This document shows positions 47,275 to 57,156 of a stretch of DNA of 64,000 nucleotides, in pieces. The stretch's first letter is position 1. Every line of letters begins with the position of its first letter. Source of the stretch: Saccharothrix obliqua (GTDB lineage: Bacteria > Actinomycetota > Actinomycetes > Mycobacteriales > Pseudonocardiaceae); assembly GCF_019375475.1 (NCBI RefSeq), contig NZ_JAHXGQ010000001.1, positions 620,001-684,000 of the forward strand. The letters are read 5' to 3'. A program made the translations under genes and the position numbers. The notes under the pieces were generated by a model that did no database searches, was not told where the DNA came from, and saw only the letters and a list, made by a program, of their open reading frames with translations.

Positions 47275-49062
47275 TTATGCGGTGCCGCCCGCGATGTCGG
47301 TGTCGTCCGTGATCTCGCAGATGACCGCGCCCTGGGCGACGGCCGCGCCGGGCTCGGCGGCCAGGCCGGTGACCACGCCCGCCTTGTGCGCGGTCACCGG
47401 GTTCTCCATCTTCATGGCCTCCAGCACGACGACCAGCTCACCCGCCTCGACCCGCTGCCCGTCCGCCACGGCCACCTTCACGATGGTGCCCTGCATGGGC
47501 GCGGCCACCGCGTCGCCGGACACCGCCGCGCCGCCCTTGCCGCCACCGCGCTTGCGCGGCTTGGCCTTCGCGGCGGACTTCGGCGCGACACCGGCCGCGA
47601 GGTCGCCGGGCAGCGACACCTCCAGCCGCCGACCGCCGACCTCGACCACCACGGTCTGCCGCGGTTCGTCGTCGGTGGTCTCCGCGTCGCCGGTGAACGG
47701 CGGCACCGTGTTGTCGAACTCGGTCTCGATCCACCGGGTGTGCACGGTGAAGCCGTCCTCGGAGCCGACGAAGGCCGGGTCGCGCACCACCAGGCGGTGG
47801 AACGGCAGGACCGTCGCCATGCCCGTCACGACCATCTCGTCCAGCGCCCGCCGCGCCCGCTCCAGGGCCTGCGCCCGGTCCTCGCCGGTCACGACCAGCT
47901 TGGCCAGCAGCGAGTCGAACTGGCCGCCGATCACGGTGCCGCTCTCCACGCCCGCGTCCACGCGGACGCCGGGCCCGCTCGGTGCGACGAACTCGGCGAC
48001 CACGCCGGGCGCGGGCAGGAAGTTGCGGCCCGCGTCCTCGCCGTTGATGCGGAACTCGATGGAGTGGCCGCGCGGCGCGGGGTCCTCGGTGAACCGGAGC
48101 CGCTCGCCCGCCGCGATGCGGAACTGCTCGCGCACCAGGTCGATGCCCGCGGTCTCCTCGCTCACCGGGTGCTCGACCTGGAGCCGGGTGTTGACCTCCA
48201 GGAACGAGATCGTGCCGTCCAACGCGACCAGGTACTCCACCGTGCCCGCGCCGTGGTAGCCGGCCTCCCGGCAGATGGCGCGCGCGGACCGGTGGATCTC
48301 CGCGCGCTGCGCGTCGGTCAGGAACGGCGCGGGCGCCTCCTCCACCAGCTTCTGGTGGCGGCGCTGGAGCGAGCAGTCACGCGTGCCGACGACGACCACG
48401 TTGCCGTGCTGGTCGGCCAGCACCTGCGCCTCCACGTGGCGCGGCTTGTCCAGGTAGCGCTCCACGAAGCACTCGCCGCGGCCGAACGCCGCGACGGCCT
48501 CGCGCACCGCGCTGTCGAACAGTTCGGGGATCTCCTCCAACGTGCGGGCGACCTTCAGGCCGCGCCCGCCGCCGCCGAACGCCGCCTTGATCGCGACCGG
48601 CAGGCCGTGCTCCCGCGCGAACGCGACCACCTCGTCCGGACCGGACACCGGGTCCTTCGTACCGGGCACCAGCGGCGCGCCCGCGCGCATCGCGATGTGG
48701 CGGGCGGTGACCTTGTCGCCCAGCGCGCGGATGGCCTGCGGGGTCGGCCCGATCCAGGTCAGTCCCGCGTCGGCGACGGCCTGGGCGAAATCGGCGTTCT
48801 CGGACAGGAAGCCGTAGCCGGGGTGCACCGAGTCCGCGCCGGCGCGCTTGGCGACGTCCAGCAGCTTGTCGACGGAGAGGTAGCTGTCGCCGGGCGTGCT
48901 GCCGCCGAGGGCGAACGCCTCGTCGGCGAGGCGGACGAAGGGTGCGTCGCGGTCCGGGTCGGCGTAGACGGCGACACTGGCGAGGCCGGCGTCCCGGCAG
49001 GCGCGGATGACCCGGACGGCGATCTCACCGCGGTTGGCGACGAGGACCTTGCGCAGCGACAC
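47275..49062 (-). CDS. accA: Acyl-CoA carboxylase alpha subunit (biotin carboxylase plus biotin carrier)
   Basis: 595 residues from GTG 49062 with an AGGAGG ribosome site. Biotin carboxylase: [35 protein letters not shown], the ATP-grasp segment [36 protein letters not shown]. The C-terminal biotin domain has [15 protein letters not shown] (biotinylated Lys). A Lys/Gly-rich linker joins them. It carboxylates biotin for the AccB/PccB subunit at 52979, together making malonyl- or methylmalonyl-CoA. It corresponds to accA3 in mycobacteria. Confidence 0.95.
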   Translation of the reverse strand: MSLRKVLVANRGEIAVRVIRACRDAGLASVAVYADPDRDAPFVRLADEAFALGGSTPGDSYLSVDKLLDVAKRAGADSVHPGYGFLSENADFAQAVADAGLTWIGPTPQAIRALGDKVTARHIAMRAGAPLVPGTKDPVSGPDEVVAFAREHGLPVAIKAAFGGGGRGLKVARTLEEIPELFDSAVREAVAAFGRGECFVERYLDKPRHVEAQVLADQHGNVVVVGTRDCSLQRRHQKLVEEAPAPFLTDAQRAEIHRSARAICREAGYHGAGTVEYLVALDGTISFLEVNTRLQVEHPVSEETAGIDLVREQFRIAAGERLRFTEDPAPRGHSIEFRINGEDAGRNFLPAPGVVAEFVAPSGPGVRVDAGVESGTVIGGQFDSLLAKLVVTGEDRAQALERARRALDEMVVTGMATVLPFHRLVVRDPAFVGSEDGFTVHTRWIETEFDNTVPPFTGDAETTDDEPRQTVVVEVGGRRLEVSLPGDLAAGVAPKSAAKAKPRKRGGGKGGAAVSGDAVAAPMQGTIVKVAVADGQRVEAGELVVVLEAMKMENPVTAHKAGVVTGLAAEPGAAVAQGAVICEITDDTDIAGGTA

Positions 49063-49176
49063 GACGTCCTACCTCCTGCAACGCTGGTGTGGAGTGGCGA
49101 TGGACGGGGAGTTTAGTGACCCACCAGTAGCGCGCGGCGGAGAGACAGCTCACGTGCGGGTGGGACAATCGGCATC

Positions 49177-49848
49177 GTGACACGTCCGCCCGCCGCCGCG
49201 CTGTTCACCGCCCTCGCGGCCGTGTCCATCACTATCGCGGGCATGGTCTTCGCCTGGTCACTGCGCCCTCCCGCGCCGGTCGCGCCCGTCACCGCCGCGT
49301 CCTCCGACGAGCTGCGCTGCGGCTCGGTCGCGTGCCGGGTCGTGGACCGCGCGGAGGTGGGCCAGGACGTGGTGGAGGTGCTGGTGGGTGAGGGCGTCGG
49401 CCGCATCCGCACCAGCGGCGCGTCCGGGCGCAACGTGTTCGAGGTGACCATCGCCGAGTCGGGCGCGGCGGTCACCGACCGGTCGCTGGAGTGCGTGGCG
49501 GCGGAGGTCGCCGTGTGCCTGGTGCGCGGCCCGGTCGGCGAAGAGGTGTGGGGCGAGCTGCTGGTCCGCCGGGGCACCGCGTGGACGCGGGCGCAGTTGC
49601 CGTACGTGGCGGACGGCGCGTACCTCGGGCTGCACGACGTGGACGCGGACGGTGTCGCCGACGTGGTCGCGGTGCAGCGGGCGTGCGGGCCGGAGGCGTC
49701 CTGCGCGCGGCGGTTCGCGCAGGTGTTCTCGCTGGTGGCGGCCCAGCCCGCGGTGGGCTGCACCGCCGTCGTGCCGGCCGCCGAGCAGTTGCCCGGCTGG
49801 CCGGACGTCGCGCCTGCCCGTGCTCAGCTCCGACCCTGCGGGACGTGA
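49177..49848 (+). CDS. Hypothetical exported protein
   Basis: 223 residues, GTG 49177. A single N-terminal hydrophobic segment (AALFTALAAVSITIAGMVFAWSL) suggests a signal anchor. The rest has Cys pairs (LRCGSVACRVVD, ECVAAEVAVCL) and a DVDADGVADVVAVQRACG loop rich in Asp, possibly calcium-binding. The family is not recognised. It diverges from accA and converges on the symporter with a strong hairpin between. Confidence 0.6.
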   Translation: MTRPPAAALFTALAAVSITIAGMVFAWSLRPPAPVAPVTAASSDELRCGSVACRVVDRAEVGQDVVEVLVGEGVGRIRTSGASGRNVFEVTIAESGAAVTDRSLECVAAEVAVCLVRGPVGEEVWGELLVRRGTAWTRAQLPYVADGAYLGLHDVDADGVADVVAVQRACGPEASCARRFAQVFSLVAAQPAVGCTAVVPAAEQLPGWPDVAPARAQLRPCGT

Positions 49849-49852
49849 CGCG

Positions 49853-49886
49853 GCGAAGGCCCGGCGGCGGTGTGCCGGGCCTTCGC
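49853..49886. terminator. Bidirectional hairpin terminator
   Basis: GCGAAGGCCCGGC pairs perfectly with GCCGGGCCTTCGC across an 8-base loop, between the convergent 49177 and symporter genes. Confidence 0.88.
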
Positions 49887-49892
49887 GGTCGA

Positions 49893-51215
49893 TCAGGCGG
49901 GTACGGGCGTAGCGCCGGGGCCGGAGAGCAGCGGCGGCTCGCTCGGCGCGTTCAGCACCTCGTCGTCCAGCAGGCCCTCGGAGCGGGCGACCAGGACGGG
50001 CACCGTGATCTGGCCCGCGACGTTGGTCGCGGTGCGGACCATGTCCAGGATCGGGTCGATGGCGTACACCACGGCCACACCGGTCGCGATGACCTCCGGC
50101 GGCAGGTTCACCGCGCCCAGGGTCAGCGTCAGCATGGTGAACCAGCCGGTGGTGCCGGCCGTGGCCAGCGCGCCGAACACGGCGACCGCGACGATGGCGA
50201 CGTACTGCCACAGCCCGAGCTGGATGCCGAAGAGGTTCGCGATGAACACCGTGGCGATCGCCGGGTACACCGCGGCGCAACCGTCCATCTTGGTGGTCGT
50301 GCCCAGCGGGACCGCGAACGACGCGTAGTCGGCGTCCACGCCCAGGTTCGCGGCGGTCTGCCTGCTCAGCGGCAGCGTCGCGCCCGACGACCGGGACACG
50401 AACGCGAACTGGATCGCCGTCCACGCCTTCGAGAAGAACGTCACCGGGCTGACCCTGCCGACGAACCGCAGCAGCACCGGGTACACCACGAACAGCACCA
50501 GCAGCGTCCCGCCGTACACCGACGCGATCAGGCTGAACAGCGGCTGCACGAACGAGTTGCCGTAGGTCGCGAACGCCGTGCCGAGGAGGCCGAACACGCC
50601 GATCGGCGCGAACAGCACGATCCAGCCGACGATCTTCTGCACGAGGTCGAACGCCGAGCGCGTGAACGTCACGAACGGCGCGGCCTTGTCACCCAGCGCG
50701 TACGCGGCGAAGCCCACCAGGATCGCGATGAACACCACCTGGAGCACCTGGCCGTCGGTGAACGCGCTGAACAGGTTCGACGGCACGAGGTTGTCGAGCA
50801 GCGCGTCCCACGAACCGCCCTCGCGGCTCGCCAGCTTCTTCACCGCCGCCTCCGACGGCGTCACCTGGACGCCGGAGCCCGGCTTGAAGACGATCGCGAT
50901 GACCAGCCCGATCAGCACGGCGATCAACGACGTGAGGGCGAACCAGCCGACCGTCTTGCCGCCGAGGCGGGCCGCCCGCGCGCCGCCGAGCCGGCGCAGG
51001 CTGGTGATGCCCACGACGATGGCCGTGAACACCAGGGGTATCACTGTGAACTGGAGCAGGCTGGTGAACACGTCGCCGATCTTGCTCAACGTCGTGGCCA
51101 GCCAGGACAGCTCGGCGGTCTTCGCCAGCCAGCCCGCGAGCGCGCCCAGGACGAGCGCGGCGAGCACGGTCACGCCGAAGACCTTCGGCTTCGTGTAGGT
51201 GCGGATGAACGACAT
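49893..51215 (-). CDS. DAACS-family amino acid (probably cystine) or dicarboxylate:cation symporter
   Basis: 440 residues, ATG 51215. Membrane protein of the glutamate/aspartate/cystine symporter fold: VFGVTVLAALVLGALAGWLA, SLLQFTVIPLVFTAIVVGITSL, SRSSGATLPLSRQTAANLG (Ser-rich hairpin), VPLGTTTKMDGCAAVYPAIATVFIANL (NMDG-type motif as KMDG) and ATNVAGQITVPVLVAR. A 23-residue Cys-containing leader peptide of the RRHxDF-xxSxxCR type lies 42 bases upstream. Such leaders usually precede sulfur genes, so cystine uptake like TcyP is likely. That specificity is inference. Confidence 0.85.
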   Translation of the reverse strand: MSFIRTYTKPKVFGVTVLAALVLGALAGWLAKTAELSWLATTLSKIGDVFTSLLQFTVIPLVFTAIVVGITSLRRLGGARAARLGGKTVGWFALTSLIAVLIGLVIAIVFKPGSGVQVTPSEAAVKKLASREGGSWDALLDNLVPSNLFSAFTDGQVLQVVFIAILVGFAAYALGDKAAPFVTFTRSAFDLVQKIVGWIVLFAPIGVFGLLGTAFATYGNSFVQPLFSLIASVYGGTLLVLFVVYPVLLRFVGRVSPVTFFSKAWTAIQFAFVSRSSGATLPLSRQTAANLGVDADYASFAVPLGTTTKMDGCAAVYPAIATVFIANLFGIQLGLWQYVAIVAVAVFGALATAGTTGWFTMLTLTLGAVNLPPEVIATGVAVVYAIDPILDMVRTATNVAGQITVPVLVARSEGLLDDEVLNAPSEPPLLSGPGATPVPA

Positions 51216-51257
51216 AGCGGGCTCCGGGTGGGTGCGCGGGGACGACGGGGGGCGGCG

Positions 51258-51329
51258 TCAGCCGCGACAACCCGTGCTCGTCCGGCGCCCGAAGTCGATG
51301 TGACGGCGGCGCGTCAGCAATTCGTTCAT
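51258..51329 (-). CDS. Cysteine-containing leader peptide upstream of the symporter
   Basis: 23 residues, ATG 51329, TGA 51260-51258, with a GGGGGAG ribosome site. Sequence MNELLTRRRHIDFGRRTSTG then CRG: the RRHxDF...SxxCR pattern of the putative leader peptides that NCBI annotates upstream of actinobacterial sulfur and cysteine genes. Family knowledge: translation through the Cys codon near the end can sense cysteine supply and attenuate the downstream gene. Only one Cys is present here. It was read from nucleotides. Confidence 0.75.
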   Translation of the reverse strand: MNELLTRRRHIDFGRRTSTGCRG

Positions 51330-51390
51330 CGGCTCCCCCAACGCCTCCTGCTCAGGGGAGCTTCCCGGATCTGCGGAAATGTGACAACGG

Positions 51391-51996
51391 CTACCAGATG
51401 TCGGACACCCCGACCCCGATGCCGGCCAGCAGCCGGCGGGTCAGCGGCAGGCTGATGCCGATGACGCTGGACGGGTCGCCCTCGATGCCCTCCACGAACC
51501 ACCCGCCACGCCCGTCGAGCGTGAACGCGCCCGCCACGCCCAGCGGCTCGCCGGACGCCAGGTACGCCTCCAGCTCGGCGTCCGTCGGCGTGCCGAACCG
51601 CACCACCGTGGCCTCGTGGTCGGCGGCGCGGTCCACGACCCGGCCGTCCACCACGCGCAGCACGGCGTGCCCGGTCAGCAGCGTGCCCGCCCGCCCGGCC
51701 ATCCGCCGCCACCGCTCACGCGCCACGTCCGCCGTGCCGGGCTTGCCCTCCACCGCGCCGTCCGGGGTGAGCAGCATCGAGTCGCAGCCGACGACCACGG
51801 CGTCCCGCTCGTCGGCCGCGATCGCCTCCGCCTTCGCCACGGCGAGGGCCGTGACCAGTTCGGTGGGCTTCGGGTCGGTGAGGGCGGCGGCCACGGCGTC
51901 CTCGTCGACGCCGGACACGCGGACCACCGGCTCGACGCCGGCGTTGCGCAGCACGGTGAGGCGGGCGGGTGAGGCGGAAGCAAGAACGAATCGCAC
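51391..51996 (-). CDS. maf: Maf-family nucleoside triphosphate pyrophosphatase
   Basis: 201 residues from GTG 51996. FVLASASPARLTVLRNAGV (the S-x-SP-R loop), VVVGCDSMLLTPDGAVEGKPGT and FTLDGRGGWFVEGIEGDPSSVIGISLP are the family signatures. It hydrolyses non-canonical dTTP/UTP-type nucleotides to monophosphates. TAGGGT about 7 bases upstream suggests a leaderless promoter. In mycobacteria maf (Rv3282) follows accD5-accE5, as here. Confidence 0.9.
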   Translation of the reverse strand: MRFVLASASPARLTVLRNAGVEPVVRVSGVDEDAVAAALTDPKPTELVTALAVAKAEAIAADERDAVVVGCDSMLLTPDGAVEGKPGTADVARERWRRMAGRAGTLLTGHAVLRVVDGRVVDRAADHEATVVRFGTPTDAELEAYLASGEPLGVAGAFTLDGRGGWFVEGIEGDPSSVIGISLPLTRRLLAGIGVGVSDIW

Positions 51997-52033
51997 GTCG
52001 GCACCCTAACCGTGGCGGTGCGTAGAACTACCG

Positions 52034-52477
52034 ATGCGCGCCGACGCGGGGTTCGGCAACCTCGAACGCGTGCAGCGCTGGGCTCTGGTGGTCCGCCGGG
52101 CCGAACGGGCACGTGGCCGGCTCCGGTGGTGGTTCGCCGTGCCCGTCGTCCTCCTGGCGGCGGTCGCGGCGCTGGTGGTGTCCACCGACCCGGTCGGTTA
52201 CGGCGTGCCGTTCTGGCCGTTCGCCAACGTGGCCGATCTCGCCGAGCACCGGGTGATGGACGCCGTCACGGCCGCCGCGCGGTCGCAGGGCGATCCCGCC
52301 CGCGTGCCGGGCGCCGTCGCCGCGGACGGGGTGGAGGTGCTGGACACCCGCCTGCACCCGCCCGGCGGCGACGTCTGGTTGCGGCTGCGGCTGGACCTGC
52401 CCGACGGCGCCCGGTGCCGCGAGGTGATGGTGCTCGGCGACGGCGTCCAGGTGAGCAGCCGCCGGGTGGACTGCTAG
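52034..52477 (+). CDS. Hypothetical membrane-anchored protein
   Basis: 147 residues, ATG 52034. One membrane segment (WWFAVPVVLLAAVAALVVS) near residues 32-50, then an external domain with GVPFWPFANVADLAEHRVMDAV and two Cys near the end (ARCREVM, RRVDC). The family is not recognised. It is divergent from maf with 37 bases between starts. Its last codons overlap, on the other strand, the remnant of an accE copy. Confidence 0.55.
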   Translation: MRADAGFGNLERVQRWALVVRRAERARGRLRWWFAVPVVLLAAVAALVVSTDPVGYGVPFWPFANVADLAEHRVMDAVTAAARSQGDPARVPGAVAADGVEVLDTRLHPPGGDVWLRLRLDLPDGARCREVMVLGDGVQVSSRRVDC

Positions 52478-52530
52478 CGCGGCAGGCCGGAGGCGCTGTG
52501 CGCCTGGTCCGGGGGCAGCGGGTGGCGAGG
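52474..52530 (-). pseudogene. Degenerate duplicate of the 3' end of the epsilon subunit gene
   Basis: The 23 bases at 52474-52496 (CTAGCGCGGCAGGCCGGAGG and CGC) are identical to 52764-52786, the 3' end of the epsilon subunit gene. The minus-strand frame reads HPLPPDQAHSASGLPR and stop, matching [17 protein letters not shown] of the intact gene. Upstream of HPL, small deletions break the frame. It lies 290 bases from the intact copy, with two 26-base repeats in between. Confidence 0.7.
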
Positions 52531-52562
52531 CGGGACCGTTCGAACCGAGCTGTCGCCGCCGC

Positions 52563-52588
52563 GAAACTTTCAGGGAGCCTGCCTGATA
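52563..52588 (+). repeat. 26-base direct repeat, copy 1
   Basis: GAAACTTTCAGGGAGCCTGC followed by CTGATA, identical to copy 2 at 52659-52684. The flanking 60 bases are also similar, ending GGCGGGGTGGTCC in both. The period is 96 bases. It lies between the accE remnant and accE. Confidence 0.85.
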
Positions 52589-52658
52589 ATTAGGGCGGCC
52601 CTGCCCGCCCGCCGCCCTCCCCGCGTCGGCGGGGTGGTCCTGCAAGCTGTCGGCCCGT

Positions 52659-52684
52659 GAAACTTTCAGGGAGCCTGCCTGATA
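52659..52684 (+). repeat. 26-base direct repeat, copy 2
   Basis: An exact copy of 52563-52588. The adjoining sequence (GTTAGCGCCCTGCC in place of ATTAGGGCGGCCCTGCC) has diverged. No gene is supported in 52531-52763. Confidence 0.85.
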
Positions 52685-52763
52685 GTTAGCGCCCTGCCCC
52701 GCCGCCGTCCTCCTCGCGCCGGCGGGGTGGTCCGGGCCGCGCTCCGGCTGCCGCAGACAGCCC

Positions 52764-52982
52764 CTAGCGCGGCAGGCCGGAGGCGCGCCACGCGCCGGGT
52801 CCGTGCGGCAGCGGGTGGCGGACGAGGCGGGACCGGTCCGACCACGCCGACGGGCGTGGTCGGGTGCCCGCGCCGTTCGCCGCGGCCGGGCCCGACAAGC
52901 CCGCCACGACCGCGGTGAGTGCGGCCAGTTCGACGTCGTCGGGGTTGCCGCGGACGACGCGCAGGTACGGGTGTTCGCTCAT
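52764..52982 (-). CDS. accE: Acyl-CoA carboxylase epsilon subunit
   Basis: 72 residues, ATG 52982. [26 protein letters not shown] is the conserved epsilon-subunit motif, and the tail [20 protein letters not shown] is typical. The subunit stimulates and stabilises the AccA-AccD/B holoenzyme in actinobacteria. The start overlaps the beta-subunit stop as ATGA. A degenerate copy of its end lies at 52474-52530. Confidence 0.9.
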   Translation of the reverse strand: MSEHPYLRVVRGNPDDVELAALTAVVAGLSGPAAANGAGTRPRPSAWSDRSRLVRHPLPHGPGAWRASGLPR

Positions 52983-54610
52983 AGTGGGATGTTCCCGTGC
53001 TTCTTGGGCGGCAGCACCTCGCGCTTGTCGCGGAGCATCGAGAGCGCCCGCGCGACGTGCGCCCGCGTGTACGAGGGTGGGATCACAGCATCAACATAGC
53101 CGCGTTCCGCCGCCACGTAAGGGTTGCAGAGGGCGTCCTCGTACTGCTGCTGCAACTCGGCACGCAGCGCGTCGACGTCCTGCCCCTCGGCCGAGGCGTT
53201 CGCCAGCGTCTTGCGGTGCACGATGTTCGCCGCACCCTGCGCGCCCATGACCGCGATCTGCGCCGTCGGCCACGCCAGGTTGATGTCCGCACCCAGGTGC
53301 TTGGACCCCATCACGTCGTACGCGCCGCCGTACGCCTTGCGCGTGATCACGGTCACCAACGGCACCGTCGCTTCGGCATACGCGTAGATCAGCTTCGCGC
53401 CGCGGCGGATGATGCCGTTCCACTCCTGGTCCGTCCCCGGCAGGAATCCCGGCACGTCCACGAACGTCAGCACCGGGATGTTGAACGCGTCGCACGTCCG
53501 CACGAACCGCGCGGCCTTCTCCGACGCGTCGATGTCCAGGCAGCCCGCGAACTGCGTCGGCTGGTTGGCCACGACACCCACCGAACGCCCGTCCACCCGG
53601 CCGAACCCAACCAGGATGTTCGGCGCGAACAGCGGCTGCACCTCCAGGAACTCGCCGTCGTCCAGCACGCGGGTGATCACCTCGTGCATGTCGTACGGCT
53701 GGTTCGCCGAGTCCGGGATCAGCACGTCCAGCTCGCGGTCCTCGTCCGTGACGGATTCCTCGACCGAACCGGTGACCACGTCGTCCGGGGCGTCGAACAC
53801 CGGTGGCTCGGACATGTTGTTCGCGGGCAGGTAGGAGAGCAGGTCCTTCACGTAGGAGATCGCGTCCTCCTCGTCACCCGCGAGGTAGTGCGCGTTGCCC
53901 GACTTGGTGTTGTGCGTGCGACCGCCACCCAGGTCCTCGAAGCCGACGTCCTCGCCGGTGACGGTCTTGATGACGTCCGGGCCGGTGATGAACATGTGCG
54001 ACGTCTGGTCGACCATGACCACGAAATCGGTCAACGCCGGCGAGTACACGTGCCCGCCCGCGTTCGCGCCCATGATCAGCGAGATCTGCGGCACGACACC
54101 CGACGCGGCCACGTTCCGGCGGAAGATCTCGCCGTACAGGCCCAGCGACACGACACCCTCCTGGATGCGCGCGCCACCGCCCTCGTTGATGCCGACGATC
54201 GGCCGACCGGTCTTGACCGCCAGGTCCATCACCTTGACGATCTTCTCGCCGTACACCTCGCCGAGCGAGCCGCCGAACACCGTGACGTCCTGGCTGAACA
54301 CGCACACCGGACGGCCGTCGACGGTGCCGTAGCCGGTCACGACGCCGTCGCCGTAGGGCCGGTTGCGCTCCTGCCCGAAGTTCGTGGACCGGTGCCGGGC
54401 CAGCTCGTCCAGCTCGACGAACGAACCCGGGTCGAGCAGCAGCTCGATCCGCTCGCGGGCGGTCTTCTTGCCCTTGGCGTGCTGCTTCTCCACCATCCGC
54501 GCCGAACCGGCGTGCACGGCCTCGTCGTTGCGGCGGCGCAGGTCGGCCAGCTTCCCGGCCGTGGTGTGGACGTCCGGCTCCTCGCCGGAGGGGGCGGTCG
54601 CACTGCTCAT
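52979..54610 (-). CDS. accB: Acyl-CoA carboxylase beta subunit (propionyl/acetyl-CoA carboxyltransferase)
   Basis: 543 residues, ATG 54610. Carboxyltransferase motifs: [44 protein letters not shown] (oxyanion region), [60 protein letters not shown] and [31 protein letters not shown]. It transfers CO2 from biotin to propionyl- or acetyl-CoA. It works with AccA (47275) and the epsilon subunit. The methylmalonyl-CoA it can make is the substrate of the mutA-mutB mutase. It is the accD5-like subunit. Confidence 0.95.
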   Translation of the reverse strand: MSSATAPSGEEPDVHTTAGKLADLRRRNDEAVHAGSARMVEKQHAKGKKTARERIELLLDPGSFVELDELARHRSTNFGQERNRPYGDGVVTGYGTVDGRPVCVFSQDVTVFGGSLGEVYGEKIVKVMDLAVKTGRPIVGINEGGGARIQEGVVSLGLYGEIFRRNVAASGVVPQISLIMGANAGGHVYSPALTDFVVMVDQTSHMFITGPDVIKTVTGEDVGFEDLGGGRTHNTKSGNAHYLAGDEEDAISYVKDLLSYLPANNMSEPPVFDAPDDVVTGSVEESVTDEDRELDVLIPDSANQPYDMHEVITRVLDDGEFLEVQPLFAPNILVGFGRVDGRSVGVVANQPTQFAGCLDIDASEKAARFVRTCDAFNIPVLTFVDVPGFLPGTDQEWNGIIRRGAKLIYAYAEATVPLVTVITRKAYGGAYDVMGSKHLGADINLAWPTAQIAVMGAQGAANIVHRKTLANASAEGQDVDALRAELQQQYEDALCNPYVAAERGYVDAVIPPSYTRAHVARALSMLRDKREVLPPKKHGNIPL

Positions 54611-54771
54611 GACCAGGCACCCTAGTTGACCGCCGGCGTCACTTCGGGGACGGACCGGGGGTCCGCGTGCGCACGGGGCTTGACCTCCACCGGGGTCGAG
54701 GTCGCAGGCTGTGCGGGGTGGCCCGCCCCACGATCCACACCGCTCCGACAGCGCGTGGGGCGGGCCGCTCC

Positions 54772-54777
54772 TAGGCT
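54772..54777 (+). promoter_or_regulatory. -10 box of birA, leaderless
   Basis: TAGGCT ends 7 bases before GTG 54785, again with no ribosome site. The region between accB and birA (54611-54784) carries no gene. Confidence 0.45.
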
Positions 54778-54784
54778 CGGTCCC

Positions 54785-55567
54785 GTGAGCACGCCACTGG
54801 ACGCCGGAGCGCTGCGCGCCCGGCTCGTCGGTCCCTACGCCAAGCTCGACGTGGTCGCCTCGACCGGGTCGACGAACGCCGACCTGCGCACCGAGACGGT
54901 CGACCGCTCGGTGCTGATCGCCGAGGAGCAGACCGCCGGTCAGGGCAGGCGCGGCCGGGGGTGGGTCTCGCCCGGCGGTGGCCTCTACGTGAGCGTGTTG
55001 TTCAAACCGGCCGACGTGCCCGCGTGGCGGCTGCCGTGGCTGACCCTGCTGGCCGGGGTGGCGCTGGTGCGCACGGCCGCGTCGTTCGGCGTGACCGCGG
55101 AGCTGAAGTGGCCCAACGACCTGCTGGTGGGCGGCGCGAAGGCGGCCGGCGTGCTGGCGGAGATCACCGGCGACCACGCGGTGGTGGTGGGCATCGGCGT
55201 GAACGTCGCGCCGCTGCCGCCGGACGTCGAACCGGGCGCGGGCGGCTTGGCGCCGACCAGCCTGGCGGACCACGCGGACCGGCCGGTCGACCGCGCCGAC
55301 GTGGCGTTGACCCTGCTGGCGGAGCTGGCCGGGCTGGAGCGCCGGTGGCGGGAGGCGGGCGGCGACCCGGAGCGCGCCGGCGTGCTGGACGAGTACCGCC
55401 GGCACTGCGGCACGCTCGGCCGCCCGGTGCTGGTGAGGCTGGCCGGTGGCGAGCTGTCCGGCACGGCCCGCGCGGTGGCGGCGGACGGCACGCTGGAGGT
55501 GCGCGACGAGTCCGGCGCGGACCACGTGATTTCCGCCGGGGACGTGGTGCACCTGCGGGTACGGTGA
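54785..55567 (+). CDS. birA: Biotin--protein ligase (no DNA-binding domain)
   Basis: 260 residues, GTG 54785. The catalytic domain has [44 protein letters not shown] (ATP/biotinyl-AMP loop GRGRRGRxW-type) and [22 protein letters not shown]. The N-terminal helix-turn-helix of regulatory BirA is absent, so this is a monofunctional ligase. It biotinylates the Lys of the AccA biotin domain. Its place beside accB-accE fits. It is the counterpart of Rv3279c. Confidence 0.93.
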   Translation: MSTPLDAGALRARLVGPYAKLDVVASTGSTNADLRTETVDRSVLIAEEQTAGQGRRGRGWVSPGGGLYVSVLFKPADVPAWRLPWLTLLAGVALVRTAASFGVTAELKWPNDLLVGGAKAAGVLAEITGDHAVVVGIGVNVAPLPPDVEPGAGGLAPTSLADHADRPVDRADVALTLLAELAGLERRWREAGGDPERAGVLDEYRRHCGTLGRPVLVRLAGGELSGTARAVAADGTLEVRDESGADHVISAGDVVHLRVR

Positions 55568-55600
55568 GAGCCGGCACCAGTGCCTGGCGAAAGGACCGTC

Positions 55601-56131
55601 GTGGCCTACCCGGACGACCTGCTCAGCCCCGGCGAGCACGTCGTGCTCCACAAGCACCCGCACTGGAAGGCGTTGCTGCTGCCGGTGCTCGCGTTCCTCG
55701 TCGTGGTCGGCGCCGGGTCCTGGCTGGCCGCGGTGGTGTCGGACCTGTCCTGGGCGTCCGCCGCCCGGATCGCCATCGCCGCCGCGGCGCTGGTCCTGGT
55801 GTGGTGGCTGACGTTGACGCCGGTGCTCCGGTGGCGCACCACCCACTTCATCGTCACGAGTGATCGGGTGATGTACCGGGAGGGCGTGCTCAAGCGCACC
55901 GGCCTGGACATCCCGCTGACCCGCATCAACAGCGTGCGCTTCGAGCACAGCCTGCTCGACCGCGTCCTGGGCTGCGGCACGCTGGTCGTGGAGTCGGCGT
56001 CGGACGAACCCCTGGAGTTCGACGACATCCCCGGCGTGGAGCGGGTCCACTCCCTGCTCTACCGCGAGATCAACGACAACCCGGACGACGATTTCCGACC
56101 GGAGGACAGGGTCAGCGATGGGCGCGCGTGA
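55601..56131 (+). CDS. PH-domain (DUF304) membrane protein
   Basis: 176 residues. GTG 55601 is chosen because a GAAAGGA ribosome site lies 7 bases upstream; ATG 55580 is in frame but weaker. Two membrane spans ([21 protein letters not shown] and [17 protein letters not shown]) are followed by a bacterial PH domain: [52 protein letters not shown]. Its role in the membrane is unknown. It corresponds to Rv3278c beside birA. It overlaps the HMG-CoA lyase gene by 14 bases. Confidence 0.88.
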   Translation: MAYPDDLLSPGEHVVLHKHPHWKALLLPVLAFLVVVGAGSWLAAVVSDLSWASAARIAIAAAALVLVWWLTLTPVLRWRTTHFIVTSDRVMYREGVLKRTGLDIPLTRINSVRFEHSLLDRVLGCGTLVVESASDEPLEFDDIPGVERVHSLLYREINDNPDDDFRPEDRVSDGRA

Positions 56132-57047
56132 AGTCGGGCTGCCGGACCGGGTGACCGGTCCGGGGCTGCCGGAGAGCGTGACGATCTGGGAGGTCGGTCC
56201 CCGCGACGGCCTCCAGAACGAGGACGTGGTCGTCCCCGTGGACGTGAAGCTGGAGTTCCTGGACCGGCTCGCCGACGCGGGTGGGGTGGTGCTGGAGGCG
56301 ACGAGCTTCGTGCACCCGAAGTGGGTTCCGCAGCTCGCCGACGCGGAGGAGCTGCTGGCCCGGCTGGACCGGCGGTCCGGTGTGGACTACCCGGTGCTGG
56401 TGCCCAACGAGAAGGGCCTGGACCGCGCGTTGCGGGCGGGCGTCGGGCACATCGCGATCTTCGCCAGCGCGACGGAGACGTTCGCGCGCAAGAACCTCAA
56501 CTCGTCGTTGGACGAGCAGTTCACCATGTTCGACCCGGTCGTGACGCGTGCCAAGGCGGAGGGCCTGAAGGTGCGCGGCTACGTTTCGATGTGCTTCGGC
56601 GACCCGTGGGAGGGTGCCGTCGCGCGTGAGCAGGTTCTCGGCGTGGGCAAGAAGCTGCTGGACATGGGCTGCGACCAGCTCTCCCTCGGCGACACGATCG
56701 GCGTCGCGACACCGGGCCAGGTGACGGCGTTGATCAACGGGTTCGACCGGGTGGACCAGCTCGCCGTGCACTTCCACGACACGTACGGGCAGGCGTTGGC
56801 CAACACGTACGCGGCGCTGCTGGCGGGTGTCCGCACGGTCGACTCGTCGGCGGGCGGCCTCGGCGGTTGCCCGTACGCCGAATCGGCCACCGGCAACCTC
56901 GCCACCGAGGACCTGGTGTGGATGCTGGACGGCCTCGGCGTGGCGCACGGCGTCGACCTGGACAAGCTGTGCGACACCAGCGCGTGGCTGGCGGGTCGGC
57001 TCGGTCGGCCCAGCCCGTCGCGGGTCGTGCGGGCGTTGCGCGGCTGA
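56118..57047 (+). CDS. mvaB: Hydroxymethylglutaryl-CoA lyase
   Basis: 309 residues, ATG 56118. [21 protein letters not shown] is the family start (metal-binding Asp). [26 protein letters not shown] and [15 protein letters not shown] follow, with [13 protein letters not shown] (metal-binding HxH) and [23 protein letters not shown] (flexible loop with the catalytic Cys). It cleaves HMG-CoA to acetoacetate and acetyl-CoA, the last step of leucine degradation. No methylcrotonyl-CoA carboxylase is next to it. Confidence 0.92.
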   Translation: MGAREVGLPDRVTGPGLPESVTIWEVGPRDGLQNEDVVVPVDVKLEFLDRLADAGGVVLEATSFVHPKWVPQLADAEELLARLDRRSGVDYPVLVPNEKGLDRALRAGVGHIAIFASATETFARKNLNSSLDEQFTMFDPVVTRAKAEGLKVRGYVSMCFGDPWEGAVAREQVLGVGKKLLDMGCDQLSLGDTIGVATPGQVTALINGFDRVDQLAVHFHDTYGQALANTYAALLAGVRTVDSSAGGLGGCPYAESATGNLATEDLVWMLDGLGVAHGVDLDKLCDTSAWLAGRLGRPSPSRVVRALRG

Positions 57048-57156
57048 GCCCGCGGGTCGGCGAATCCCACCGGATCACGCGGAACCGGGCGGGCGGTCGC
57101 GACGTCCAACGCGCACCGCCGACCACGTCCGGCGGCGGTGTAGCCCGGAGGTGGCC

